DNA from: an uncultured Hymenobacter sp.
Lineage (GTDB): Bacteria > Bacteroidota > Bacteroidia > Cytophagales > Hymenobacteraceae
Reading direction: 5' to 3'
Assembly: GCA_913776615.1 (NCBI GenBank)
Contig: CAJYPK010000026.1
Coordinates: forward strand, 1-64,000
DNA: 64,000 nucleotides
Part shown: piece after piece, positions 45,891-54,120 of the stretch
How positions within the stretch are numbered: position 1 is the first letter of the stretch
Layout: the number at the start of each line of letters is the position of its first letter
The notes under the pieces: model-generated
What the model saw: only the letters and a program-made list of their open reading frames with translations
Databases searched by the model: none
Told to the model about the DNA's origin: nothing
Program-made: the position numbers and the translations under genes

Positions 45891-46173
45891 AGGAACATTC
45901 CCCGCACCCTAAGATCGAGCCCACCACGACTTTGTCGCCCTTGCGGAGCTTCTTGACCCCCGGCCCGGTTTCCACGACCTCTCCCATGAATTCGTGGCCG
46001 ATAATGTCGCCCTCCCGCATGGTGGGCACGTAGCCATCGAGCAAATGCAGGTCGGAGCCGCAAACCGACGACATGATTACCCGGACAATGGCATCCTGCG
46101 CGTTGAGAATGCTGGGGTCGGGCACCGTTTCGGTGCGCAGATCCATGATGCCGTTATAGCAAATCGCTTTCAT
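45886..46173 (-). pseudogene. zinc alcohol dehydrogenase, N-terminal fragment
   Basis: The first 95 or so residues of a medium-chain zinc dehydrogenase are intact: MKAICYNGIMDL, SSVCGSDLHLLDGY with the catalytic zinc Cys, GHEFMGEVVETG with the zinc His-Glu, and GCGECSFCQQQ, the start of the structural-zinc lobe. The remaining two thirds, including the NAD-binding fold, are missing. The break falls exactly where the surface protein on the other strand is also cut. Confidence 0.8.
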
Positions 46174-46263
46174 AGGAAAAGGTAGTGAAGAGTAAGAGAA
46201 CTGGGGCGGGCCGGCGGCCGGCGCGGGGCCGGGCCAACCGCCATACCCGCTCATTTGACTTGG

Positions 46264-47046
46264 TTAGAACTTGGTCAGGCGGGCCAGCAGCGGTTCGTGG
46301 GTGCGGCCGGCGGGCTGGCCCTCGATGGTGGGCAGCTCCCCCGTTTCGAGCAGCTGCTTCACGCGCCGCAAATCCTCCTTGACCAGTTGCTCAAAGACCT
46401 CGTTGAACAAACCAGCCGCCGCCTTACCGAGGGCCCCGGCGGGCGGGTTGTAGGAGATAACGGCGTGGAGCTCCGTGCCGCGGGCGCCCGGCGCATCCGC
46501 AAACCGGACTTCCCCCGCGTTCTCGACCTGGGAGCCGGGCAGTGAGCGCCAGGCCAGGCGGGTAGTGGGTTCTTCGGCAATAATCTCGGCCTCCCAGTTT
46601 AGGGTGCCGACATCCCCGAGCAGGCGAGCCTCCCAATGCGACCGTTTCGAGTCTAGCTGCCGCACTGCGTGCAAGTGCTTCATAAAACGGGGCAAGTTCT
46701 CTAGCTGTCGCCAAAAGCTGTACACCTCCTGCCGGGGACGGTTGATGGTAACGCTCCGGGTGATGTGCAGCCCGGTAGCCGACGCATCCGCCGCACTGCG
46801 GCCGATTGCCTGCTTCACCGGGCAGTATCCGCCCAGGCCCCGCACAACGAGAGCGCCGCCCGTTAAGGCCAGGGCCAGGCGGCCCGGGGAGCGGTCCTTC
46901 GTACCTAGGTAGGTAAGGACTGCCCCACCGGCCACCGACAGCAACCGTTCCGTCGGGCCCACGTTGCCGCCCTTTTTTCCGCCGTGGGTAGCTCCCCGTT
47001 GACCAGTTGGGGAGGAAGTTCTGTTTTCTCTTGCCGTTTTCATCAT
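46264..47046 (-). CDS. DUF2892 plus SRPBCC-domain protein
   Basis: The 260-residue product has a basic N-terminus, a short DUF2892-like membrane segment (VGPTERLLSVAGGAVLTYLG and LALALTGGALVVRGLGGYCP, about 30-76) and then a SRPBCC/polyketide-cyclase fold (ITRSVTINRPRQEVYSFWRQ, LPRFMKHL, VISYNPPAGALG). Proteins with this arrangement are common in Bacteroidota stress and rhizosphere gene sets; ligand and role are unknown. It is intact although flanked by gene fragments. Either of two adjacent ATGs may start it. Confidence 0.75.
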   Translation of the reverse strand: MMKTARENRTSSPTGQRGATHGGKKGGNVGPTERLLSVAGGAVLTYLGTKDRSPGRLALALTGGALVVRGLGGYCPVKQAIGRSAADASATGLHITRSVTINRPRQEVYSFWRQLENLPRFMKHLHAVRQLDSKRSHWEARLLGDVGTLNWEAEIIAEEPTTRLAWRSLPGSQVENAGEVRFADAPGARGTELHAVISYNPPAGALGKAAAGLFNEVFEQLVKEDLRRVKQLLETGELPTIEGQPAGRTHEPLLARLTKF

Positions 47047-47384
47047 AGCGAGTGTTTTAGCAGTGCGAGCAATAAGTTGATCGTGCGGGTGTATGCCACC
47101 GAAGCGAGTTCTCAGCTAGTATAAATCGCTAAGAATGAGAGATTGTAAGAGCAAGTGGTGCATGCGCATCACTTGCTTGGATCAAGGAAGGCCGAAGTAT
47201 TTTCCCAGCGAGGAACGCCGAGCGCCGATGACTAGCTCGGCTGTGTCTAGAGCTAATTGGGTATAGCTTTTTACGGGGCAAAGAAGGAGCTGGTCGCCCC
47301 AGGAAATACCCATTTTCGACCCGCATTTGTACGGAGTTTTAGAATGCTATTTGCTGAAAAATAAATTGTTATCTCAGCGTGGTC

Positions 47385-47593
47385 CTCAAGCTGCTGCGCA
47401 AAAAGCTCGGTTTCCGCATGCGCATGGATAGTATTCCGCTGGATGCTACCTTGGTGGAGGGCTCGCACGGCCGCCCCCCGGCTACTCCAGCCCAAGGTCC
47501 CCGTTCATGAGCCAGCGACGCGAGGTAATGACGGCCTCGGCCATCTCGGCCACCGACGTTTTTACGCTCATCCAGGCCCACTTAGAAAGCTGA
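47385..47593 (+). pseudogene. alkaline-phosphatase-superfamily remnant
   Basis: Two plus-strand frames read as the degraded C-terminus of a phosphodiesterase or nucleotide-pyrophosphatase-like protein: LLRKKLGFRMRMD, LDATLVEGSHGRPPATPAQG with the Ser-His-Gly-Arg turn typical of this superfamily, then after a stop MSQRREVMTASAISATDVFT ending in a leucine-rich tail at 47593. Nothing upstream restores the catalytic domain. Confidence 0.4.
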
Positions 47594-48144
47594 GCACCCC
47601 TAGCCGGGCATCTTGGTTTTGAGCATAAAAAGCAGCTAGTTGATTACGTTCTATACCCGATCTAGCTAGGCCGCACGGCGTTGCGACGTTGGTTGAAAGC
47701 CATTTAAAAAATGTGGTAAGCTTTTGCTATCTGGAATAGGGTCTTTACAATAAGTACTTGGTTGATAAGTAAAAAAGACCTGTAAAGCGGTCTGAAAGCA
47801 GACAGGCAGCATTACGGCTGGCATCTATGCCCAAGTTGGCTGCCAATAGCCCCGCGCGAAGTCTTGAGCTGAGTACCACAACAGCCGCAGCCGTTTTAGG
47901 AGACACCCGCTGGCTTCGGTTTTGCTTATCGATATTTACTGCTCCAACTCTGGTGCGACCCCATTCTAGGCATCCTCGATCCCGACATGTCCGGCCTAAC
48001 CGCGCCGACACCGGCCCCCGGTCTTGCAATTGCAAAAATCCCCGCTGCCCCGGACTTTCTGCGTGAGATGGTGCAGCGCACTGGTCTGTGACGCATCGAC
48101 TACCTACGTACGGGAGGTTCTTAGGCAAATCCTATCTTTAAATC
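47594..48144. other. non-coding or decayed DNA before the cytidine deaminase
   Basis: No intact gene is seen. On the plus strand a frame from about 47905 to 48090 reads YLLLQLWCDPILGILDPD then LAIAKIPAAPDFLREMVQ and stops. It has the feel of a real C-terminus cut off by an upstream stop, but I cannot name a family. Confidence 0.3.
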
Positions 48145-48567
48145 ATGGTCAAGCAAGTCGACGACAATCTGGTAGCCAAAGCAAAAGAGTTTATGCGGGA
48201 GCGCTACCCGCACGGCGGAGGTACGGTAGCGGCTCTTTACCTGGAAGATGGCACGGTGTTGCTGGGCGTTGCCACCGATGCCTTGCACGAGCAGGTAGGC
48301 TTGTGTGCCGAAACAGGACCTATCTGCGAGGCGTTTCGGCTGGACAAGGCGGTCGTAGCTTCAGTTTGCATTTCGACCGACAACGAGGAGGGCGTCATCA
48401 ACATTCTCAGCCCCTGCGGCATCTGTCAGGAGCGGCTACGGTTCTGGGGGCCACAGGTTTCGGTAGCGGTACCGCGAGCAGATGATTTTACGCAGTGGGA
48501 AACGAAGACGTTGGCCGAAGTGCAGCCCTATTATTGGTACAGGGTTTATGAGAAACCGGGCCGATGA
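48145..48567 (+). CDS. cytidine deaminase family protein
   Basis: The 140-residue product has the zinc and catalytic signature of small cytidine or blasticidin-S-type deaminases: Cys54-Ala-Glu56 (GLCAETG) and Pro90-Cys91-Gly-Ile-Cys94 (LSPCGICQE). Length fits the homotetrameric CDA class. It probably deaminates free cytidine or a related nucleoside in pyrimidine salvage. It is intact within a region of broken genes. It differs from the eCIS deaminase domain, which uses a His-Ala-Glu motif. Confidence 0.85.
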   Translation: MVKQVDDNLVAKAKEFMRERYPHGGGTVAALYLEDGTVLLGVATDALHEQVGLCAETGPICEAFRLDKAVVASVCISTDNEEGVINILSPCGICQERLRFWGPQVSVAVPRADDFTQWETKTLAEVQPYYWYRVYEKPGR

Positions 48568-48662
48568 ACGTCGTCATCATCGGCCCGACCTACCCCTTGT
48601 GCGGGGGCTGCTATCTATAGCAAGCAGTTGGCGCGGGCCTTTCGAGCGGCGCAGGACGCGGT
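48564..48662 (+). pseudogene. glycosyltransferase N-terminal remnant
   Basis: Starting in the last codons of the deaminase gene, MNVVIIGPTYPLCGG matches the opening of GT4-type glycosyltransferases. One frame shift later IYSKQLARAFRAAQD continues the same first Rossmann helix. The rest is gone; the sequence then passes into IS3 debris. The four-base overlap with the deaminase gene suggests the two once formed an operon. Confidence 0.45.
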
Positions 48663-48689
48663 GGGCTGCGCATTAGGAAATGAGTGCAG

Positions 48690-48917
48690 TGATGGTACTA
48701 GTAGCGGGCGCAAGCGTTCCCAGTTCTCGGTGCAAGCGCTGCCTGACGGCCACGACGTCTTCGCCCTTAAGCGATTGGCCGACGTGAATAGGCCCTCTCG
48801 GCGCAGCAGTATGTAAAGGCGTTGACTGCCGTAGCGCACCCGTGCTGGAGCCAATTCGCGTAAGCGCTGGCGCAAAACGGTATCATCACGTCCACGTGCT
48901 TGGTAAGCGAAGCTAGC
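48690..48917 (-). pseudogene. IS3 orfB remnant with internal deletion
   Basis: Minus-strand fragments match the orfB at 31.7-32.3 kb: ASFAYQARGRDD, LRQRLRELAPARVRYGSQRL and LLRREGL. After a deletion of about 75 codons and a frame change, IHVGQSLKGEDVVAV and HRELGTLAP follow. It is related but clearly diverged, so it is an older copy of the same IS type. Confidence 0.75.
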
Positions 48918-49158
48918 GCGCGCCTGACTCCACTTCGGTGACCGTGGCCACGAGTTGAGCGTAGCCGCGCAAGAAGTTTTGCACGGCCGCCTGCTGGACT
49001 CCGAGGCCGAGGCCAGACCGGCCCTGGTGGACAGTGCTCATCCGGAAGTAGGTGACATATTTCGTCACGGAGGGCAAAACTCCCCCTGCTTGGGGTTTTG
49101 TCACAGAAGTTGAATGTCTGCCTAGCGCGGGGACTGTGGTGCGCCTAGCGTGCCGCAA
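48913..49158 (-). pseudogene. serine recombinase N-terminal remnant
   Basis: About 65 residues match the start of the recombinase at 32.3-32.9 kb: KYVTYFRMSTVHQGRSGLGL with the catalytic Ser, QQAAVQNFLRGYAQL and VTEVESG. It ends at the junction with the IS3 remnant. The rest of the gene is missing. Confidence 0.75.
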
Positions 49159-49229
49159 CAGCTACGCTCGTTTGTGAAATGCGACAAGCTCAGAAATGTC
49201 GATTGTGCTGCTGCTAGGCCGTATCTGAA

Positions 49230-49931
49230 TTAGGCCGTGCCCGTGGCCAGCTCCCGCAACCGCTGCTGCAAAATCTGCTGATAGGTGTAGTCCGCGCCGT
49301 AGGGCACCGTCCACGCTACGGCTTCGGCAAACAGGGGGTGTGCCAATAAATTCTGCAGCTGCTGGCGAACGTAGGCGCGCACGCCGCACGCTGCTTGAGC
49401 TAATTCGGCCGCTAGTTCCGCGCGGTTATCGACCAGGTGCACGATGTCTTCTAAATCCTGACTTACCCGCAAGTCGGCCCAGCCCCGGTCACGCAGGGCC
49501 ACGAGCTTAGTGCAGAGAAAATAAACCGGGCTCAGCACGCGAATGGTCGTTTCGTCGGGCAAGGTGTAGGCTTGCGCCTGCTCGAAACCTTCCGCGTACC
49601 AGGGGTTGCCAAAACCCAGGATGGCGGGGTCGGTGGGCATCACGTCAACGGTCAATCCTTGATAAAGCCAGCGACAGATGACGCCGGAGTCTACATCGTT
49701 GACAAAGCCTAAGCTGCGCAGCTCGTCTTCCAGCTGATAAAAGGCGGTGCGCGGGGCGACCTCGATAATGCAGTCCACATCCTCGGTGATACGCGGCTCG
49801 GGCGTCGTGGCGGGCGTGGTGCTGTAGAGGTTGACGACCGCCCCGCCGACAAAGACGACGCGCTCGCGTAAGGGGCCCAGGGCCCGGGCCACGGCCATCA
49901 GGCGCGGCAGATTGCGGGACTCGCTAGGCAT
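49230..49931 (-). CDS. nucleotidyltransferase of the AbiEii/MenT-like type
   Basis: The 233-residue product has the minimal nucleotidyltransferase signature: FVGGAVVNLYSTTP (about 27-40) and RITEDVDCIIEV (47-58) with the Asp-x-Asp metal pair. WLYQGLTVDVMPTD supplies the third carboxylate. A helical C-terminal region with DLEDIVHLVDNR follows, as in AbiEii/AbiGii-type toxins. Such enzymes add nucleotides to tRNA or other targets. The upstream HTH gene overlaps by 8 bases, giving a two-gene unit like a toxin-antitoxin or defence pair. Confidence 0.75.
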   Translation of the reverse strand: MPSESRNLPRLMAVARALGPLRERVVFVGGAVVNLYSTTPATTPEPRITEDVDCIIEVAPRTAFYQLEDELRSLGFVNDVDSGVICRWLYQGLTVDVMPTDPAILGFGNPWYAEGFEQAQAYTLPDETTIRVLSPVYFLCTKLVALRDRGWADLRVSQDLEDIVHLVDNRAELAAELAQAACGVRAYVRQQLQNLLAHPLFAEAVAWTVPYGADYTYQQILQQRLRELATGTA

Positions 49932-50472
49932 AGACGGGGGGCGCTAGGGAGGGGACTAGCAACTGCTGTTCGAGCAGCTGGCGGGCGAGGGCAACCTCGC
50001 GGGGGCGTCCCAGGCGCAGGGCATCGGTCAGGGCCAGTAGCGCATAGAGCTCTTTATCCTGGGCGGCGGCGGCTGGAGCCTGCGGGTAGAGCGGCTCGAC
50101 GGCGATGCCCCACTGGCTGCCCACGGCGCTGGGCCAGACGTAAGCGGGTTCGGGGCCAAAGGTCTGTAGCAGCGGCGGGGCACTGGCGCCGGTGGCCAGC
50201 CCGCGGGCGGGCGCGCCGGGCTGCACGGCAAACGCGTAAGGCAGGCCGAAGCAAAGGAAGTCAAGCAGGGCGCGACGGTGCACGGTCAAGGTGCGCGGGT
50301 CGGCGGCCAGCAGTCGACTAAAGCGACAGCGAGCTAGTGCCTCCGACACTTCGGAGGGGCTCAGGAGCAACGCCTGCGCCAGGTCTTTGCCTAGCCAAGC
50401 TTGGCCGGGGTGGGCAACGAGCTTGAGCAAAAGGGCCGCATCCTGTGGCCGTAGGCCGTTGAACTTACGCAT
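49924..50472 (-). CDS. winged-helix partner of the nucleotidyltransferase
   Basis: The 182-residue product starts with a MarR-like winged helix (LRPQDAALLLKLVAHPGQAW, LSPSEVSEALARCRFSRLL, about 7-55) and has an alpha-helical C-terminus. It overlaps the nucleotidyltransferase gene by 8 bases and lies 15 bases downstream of a perfect inverted repeat, so it probably represses the operon. In AbiE-like pairs the HTH protein is the antitoxin. Confidence 0.65.
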   Translation of the reverse strand: MRKFNGLRPQDAALLLKLVAHPGQAWLGKDLAQALLLSPSEVSEALARCRFSRLLAADPRTLTVHRRALLDFLCFGLPYAFAVQPGAPARGLATGASAPPLLQTFGPEPAYVWPSAVGSQWGIAVEPLYPQAPAAAAQDKELYALLALTDALRLGRPREVALARQLLEQQLLVPSLAPPVYA

Positions 50473-50487
50473 AATTCACAATTTACG

Positions 50488-50504
50488 ATTCGCGTATCGC
50501 GAAT
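50488..50504. promoter_or_regulatory. palindromic operator of the HTH/nucleotidyltransferase pair
   Basis: ATTCGCG TAT CGCGAAT is a perfect inverted repeat with 7-base arms and a 3-base centre, 15 bases upstream of the HTH gene start. Size and place suit a dimeric winged-helix repressor acting on its own promoter. Confidence 0.55.
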
Positions 50505-50604
50505 ATACACCCTTTCTCTTTAAGACGCTGCCCGTACGCATTTCGTTTGAAAACCCTGCTACATCCGAAAGGCTAGTTATGCTAACCAAATATGCCGAGA
50601 GTGC

Positions 50605-52014
50605 CTAAAAAGCGGCTACAATAGCTATGGCTAGGTCTACCTCTAGCCCTCGAATAGGAATCACTAGTTGATAGTCGTTGGCTTGCATTAGTAGCTGGTC
50701 GCATATTCGGCCAGCCGCTGTATCCCAGATATACACGTGGTAGGTTCCCGGCCGCAGGCCAGGCAGCAAAAGATGCATAGCGAGCGCTGCTAGCGGCCGG
50801 TAGCGGCCTGCGCGGGTAGTCAATGCCTCAGGGCGAACAAGCCAAACTACCGCTTGGTAGGCATCCCCACACGCTACACATTGAACGGCGGTGGTAGATA
50901 AATGCACCTGTGCTGTTAGGTTGCGCCGTTGAAACTGCGCCCAGTTTACCAGCTCAACAAAGCCCGCCAGGCTCCGCTGAGCTGCCCGCATGCTAGGCGT
51001 TAGCACATGCGGATAGCGATACGGCCAGCGGAAGCCCCCTCCTGCTCCACCAGCAGCTAAGTGCGCCCATTGCATACAGCGGAAGTATTCGTCGTCAAAT
51101 GCCTCGGGTAACTGCCGCCCGCTTTTGAATGTGTCAAGGGGGCCGTGCTCGCTATCGAAGAATGGCCGGTTAGCAGGTACCTGCTCAAGCCCTTGGCGCA
51201 CGAGTTCAGCGGTATGCAGGGCCGGGTCTAGCGCATTCTGCGGTCGGCTAATAGTAGTGGCGTCGTAAAAATGCGCGGTAGCAAAGTCCAAATCAGGGTG
51301 GCAGAATACGAGATCGCCTAAGCCTGGGTGTGCTCTTAGATTAGGCCCAAATACGGATACGGTTTGCAGGTGCGTGCGCCCAAAGCAGCGCATTTCCACC
51401 GTGCGCAGATGCTGACTCACGTCGTGAATAAAATCTGCTAACCCGGCGGCGTGACGGCCTGCTTTGGCCGGCGGTAATTCGTTCCATAAATCCCAGGCAA
51501 ACAAGACCCCGGAGCCACCCCAGCGCTCGGTGGCAAAGGAAAGACGATTTTTAATCGCCGCGCGCATCTGCGGGCAGCGCAGCCACTGGGCACGGGTAGT
51601 TCCCGGCCCGCCCTGCGTCTGGTGGTACGGATGGTAGCGCCAACGCCGCCCCATCCAGTAAGTGTCGAAGGGTGTGAGTAGCACGCGCAACTCATATTTC
51701 GCGCAGAGGGTGAATAGGTCGTCCCACAGGCGCACCATATTGGGTTGAAATCGGCCGACTGGTCGCTCCAAGTACCGATGATTCGTTTGGCAGTACTCTA
51801 GCATCAACCGCAGACAAGTAACACCGTGAGCGGCAAGCCAAGCCAAGTGCCCCTCAACCGCTACTAAATCCCGACGCTGAAACAGGCTTGCAAGGTCAGG
51901 CCAGGTGATCGCGTCGTTCTGCCCAATAGGCGTCCACGGCTGGCCACACGCAGTTAGAAAATAAGGGGCTGTAGGAGCAACTGTGATCCAAGGCAGCGGA
52001 GGTACTTCAGCCAT
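50605..52014 (-). CDS. GH5-like glycosidase, cytoplasmic or leaderless
   Basis: The 469-residue product is a cellulase-fold glycosidase: GVTCLRLMLEYCQ (strand 2), LFAWDLWNELPPAK with the acid/base Glu after Asn, DFATAHFYD, and PFFDSEHGPLDTF with the probable nucleophile Glu. A C-terminal beta domain follows (VWLVRPEA, LLPGLRPGTYHVYIWD). No signal peptide is seen. Similar leaderless proteins are known in Bacteroidota but the substrate is unclear. An alternative start lies four codons upstream, at 52026. Confidence 0.65.
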   Translation of the reverse strand: MAEVPPLPWITVAPTAPYFLTACGQPWTPIGQNDAITWPDLASLFQRRDLVAVEGHLAWLAAHGVTCLRLMLEYCQTNHRYLERPVGRFQPNMVRLWDDLFTLCAKYELRVLLTPFDTYWMGRRWRYHPYHQTQGGPGTTRAQWLRCPQMRAAIKNRLSFATERWGGSGVLFAWDLWNELPPAKAGRHAAGLADFIHDVSQHLRTVEMRCFGRTHLQTVSVFGPNLRAHPGLGDLVFCHPDLDFATAHFYDATTISRPQNALDPALHTAELVRQGLEQVPANRPFFDSEHGPLDTFKSGRQLPEAFDDEYFRCMQWAHLAAGGAGGGFRWPYRYPHVLTPSMRAAQRSLAGFVELVNWAQFQRRNLTAQVHLSTTAVQCVACGDAYQAVVWLVRPEALTTRAGRYRPLAALAMHLLLPGLRPGTYHVYIWDTAAGRICDQLLMQANDYQLVIPIRGLEVDLAIAIVAAF

Positions 52015-52221
52015 CGGAACAAACACGAATGATACTTCTAAAGATTAACTATTAACTCAACTTTAATGCCTTGCAATTACTTGTCGTACAAAACATTACA
52101 TGGGTATAATTTAGTATAAATCACATTTGAAAACACGCTTTATACTGAAATGTACTCTGCTATTTTATGTGGCCACCATACTTCCGGCCAGTTGCCGGCA
52201 CATAGATGGGTAGCCACCACT

Positions 52222-52636
52222 CGCCCCCTTTTTGTAGTCGTGTCGCCCCCTTTTTGTAGTCGCATTCGAGGCGTGCTATCCACTAAAAACATGCCTCATT
52301 GCACTGAAACGCAGTTTTTCTGATAATGCGACTACAAAAAGGGGGTGCGCCGCCCCTAGCGACAAGCTACTCAACGTATTGTCGCCTCTCGCCAATTTCT
52401 CAAATTCAAAAACTACGAAAATAAACTAGCTGTTTATTTTCTTTATAAAACTTACTAGTTTACGGGTGCCATAACTATTTGATTTACAATTGATTACAAG
52501 GGCATACGACTACAAAAAGGGGGCGACACGACTACAAAAAGGGGGCGACACGACTACAAAAAGGGGGTGAAATAGGGTAAATGCGACTACAAAAAGGGGG
52601 TGATACGACTACTGGTTGAAAATTTTGTAGTCGTAT
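52222..52636. other. oriV: iteron-type replication origin
   Basis: A 19-bp element, CGACTACAAAAAGGGGG followed by TG or CG, occurs seven times. Two are inverted (52222-52240, 52244-52262) and five direct (52329-52347, 52507-52525, 52529-52547, 52551-52569, 52584-52602). Neighbouring copies are 22 or 33 bases apart, that is two or three helical turns. A stretch of AT-rich DNA lies at 52380-52500. Together with the Rep gene 85 bases downstream this is the classic layout of a theta-replicating plasmid origin. Confidence 0.88.
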
Positions 52637-52658
52637 GCCATTTTCGTAGATATCTTTG
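52603..52658 (+). promoter_or_regulatory. rep promoter with iteron-like operator
   Basis: TATCTTTG at 52651-52658 matches the Bacteroidota -7 box exactly, 30 bases before the rep start. A TTTG at 52624-52627 could be the -33 box, though the 23-base spacing is long. A perfect 10-bp inverted repeat made of iteron halves (ATACGACTAC at 52603-52612, complement at 52627-52636) overlaps the -33 region. This is where a Rep dimer would repress its own gene. Confidence 0.6.
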
Positions 52659-52687
52659 GCCATTCCCGTCAGTAGTTACTCCTTACC

Positions 52688-53845
52688 GTGGATAGTACCC
52701 CGACAACCACCACCAATCCGCTGGTCGTGCAGCACAATGCGCTGGTCAACGCCAAGTTTGACTTGAATACGCATGAGGCTCGTCTGTTTCTTGCGCTGCT
52801 GGCGAGGTTGCAGCGCACCGACACCTCCTTTAGCAAGTGTCAATTGCTGGTGCGAGAGATTGTGCCCAGTACGGGCAGCAACAACGTATATGACCAAGTG
52901 CGGCGAATGCTAAAAGACTTCGCTAGCCGTACGCTCACTATCGAAAAGCTTAGCTCCGATGGTCGCCCGCTAAAGAAGCCCAGCTTCACGGTAATTCCGT
53001 TGCTTGCTTATGCCACTTATCTAGAGGGTGAGGGTATGATAGAGGCTCAATTCAATGACCTGCTTCTTCCCTATCTGCTGGAACTGCGTGACAATTTTAC
53101 CAAGGCTCAACTAACTGAGTTGCTGAAGCTGAAGAGCGCCAACTCATACCGTATCTATTGGCTATTGCGCGAATACGCGGCTTTTGGAAAGCGCACCATC
53201 CGTTTAGACGAGCTAAAGGCTATCTTGGGGCTGGATCAGGAATATGACCGGTTCAATAATTTTCGTGCCCGGATACTCGACAGAGCCCAGAATGAGTTAT
53301 CTGCTACCGACCTGCCTTTTACCTACGAAGCCATTAAGCAAGGGCGGGAAGTGAAAGAAATAAAGTTTTCATTCAAGCCAGTCACAGTAAATCAGGCCGT
53401 CGCGGCTCCCGGTAGCGGCTATAGTGAATGGGAAGCTGCAGTAGTAGCAGCCGGGGTGTCGGCTGCGAGTCTGCCGCTTATTCAAGCTCGCCTAACTGCT
53501 GGCGACTACGACCTCGGCTATGTGCGCTACGTCTTGGATACCGTAAAAAGTCAGGTTCATACAGGAAAGATTAAGAAAGAAGGTGGGGCTGTATTCAAAG
53601 CCCTGACTGATGGTTACCTGCTTCCAGACTACCAGCAACAGCGGACTGCTACCGTTAGCAAGAAGAAAGCCGGTCCAGCTGTAAGCACTCAGCGCAAAAG
53701 GCTTCTCAGTGAACTTGAAGACGCCTATAATAGCCTCCGTTTTATCCAAACAGCTGTTATTTATAATGACGATACCAGAGCGGTAGCAGCTACTGAAGTT
53801 CAAGCTAAAATTGATCAGCTTGAGAAGCAGATAGCCTCGTTGTAG
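52688..53845 (+). CDS. Rep_3-family plasmid replication initiator
   Basis: The 385-residue product begins at a GTG and has the two winged-helix domains of RepB/RepE-type initiators: VVQHNALVNAKFDLNTHEAR (13-32), YDQVRRMLKDFASRTLTIEK, LRDNFTKAQLTELLKLKSAN (the WH2 region) and SYRIYWLLREY. A C-terminal extension of about 150 residues ends in a coiled-coil-like stretch. It binds the adjacent iterons, as monomers for initiation and as dimers for self-repression. Confidence 0.9.
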   Translation: MDSTPTTTTNPLVVQHNALVNAKFDLNTHEARLFLALLARLQRTDTSFSKCQLLVREIVPSTGSNNVYDQVRRMLKDFASRTLTIEKLSSDGRPLKKPSFTVIPLLAYATYLEGEGMIEAQFNDLLLPYLLELRDNFTKAQLTELLKLKSANSYRIYWLLREYAAFGKRTIRLDELKAILGLDQEYDRFNNFRARILDRAQNELSATDLPFTYEAIKQGREVKEIKFSFKPVTVNQAVAAPGSGYSEWEAAVVAAGVSAASLPLIQARLTAGDYDLGYVRYVLDTVKSQVHTGKIKKEGGAVFKALTDGYLLPDYQQQRTATVSKKKAGPAVSTQRKRLLSELEDAYNSLRFIQTAVIYNDDTRAVAATEVQAKIDQLEKQIASL

Positions 53846-53905
53846 TGCATATAATTTGTTGATATTGACAATATAAGCCTTGATCGTTTGTGATTATTTT
53901 ACTCT

Positions 53906-53988
53906 ATTTTGCACCTATTAATAGATGCAAAACAAGGTGCAAAATGGAATTACAAATCCCACCTAATTACAGGTGCTAATCTGCACCT
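53906..53988. repeat. cluster of AGGTGC inverted repeats after rep
   Basis: Four copies of AGGTGC or its complement occur in 83 bases. An 11-bp perfect inverted repeat (ATTTTGCACCT at 53906-53916, complement at 53935-53945) is followed by AGGTGC TAATCT GCACCT at 53971-53988. They overlap the end of the decayed partition partner gene. The arrangement could be its binding site or a centromere, or part of a terminator for rep. Confidence 0.55.
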
Positions 53989-54120
53989 ATTTTGTACTTC
54001 TTTCGCTCTCTCTAATTTCTCCGCAATGGCTTCCAGCAGCCAATCCTGCGTTGATATGCCGAGTTTTGGGCTAGTTGGCTTCCGTGGCCGCTTCGCCCGC
54101 ACCTTATCAATACTTGCTAG
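53950..54120 (-). pseudogene. partition partner (RHH-like) remnant
   Basis: A minus-strand frame with no usable ATG reads KVRAKRPRKPTSPKLGIST then QDWLLEAIAEKLERAKEV and ends at 53950. The basic stretch followed by the LLEAIAEKL helix parallels the C-terminus of the intact ParA partner at 36.2-36.5 kb (KKPKSIHSFIIEAIEEKI). It lies downstream of a ParA remnant on the same strand, in the expected operon order. Confidence 0.5.

Noticed and set aside
47745..48128. 127-codon minus-strand frame before the cytidine deaminase
   Set aside because: Composition rich in Arg, Ser and Cys with no motif; a different frame on the plus strand looks more protein-like but cannot be named.
52222..52602. CRISPR array from regularly spaced repeats
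   Set aside because: Repeats are 19 bp, occur in both orientations and have 3-14 base gaps; they are iterons next to a rep gene and no cas gene is present.
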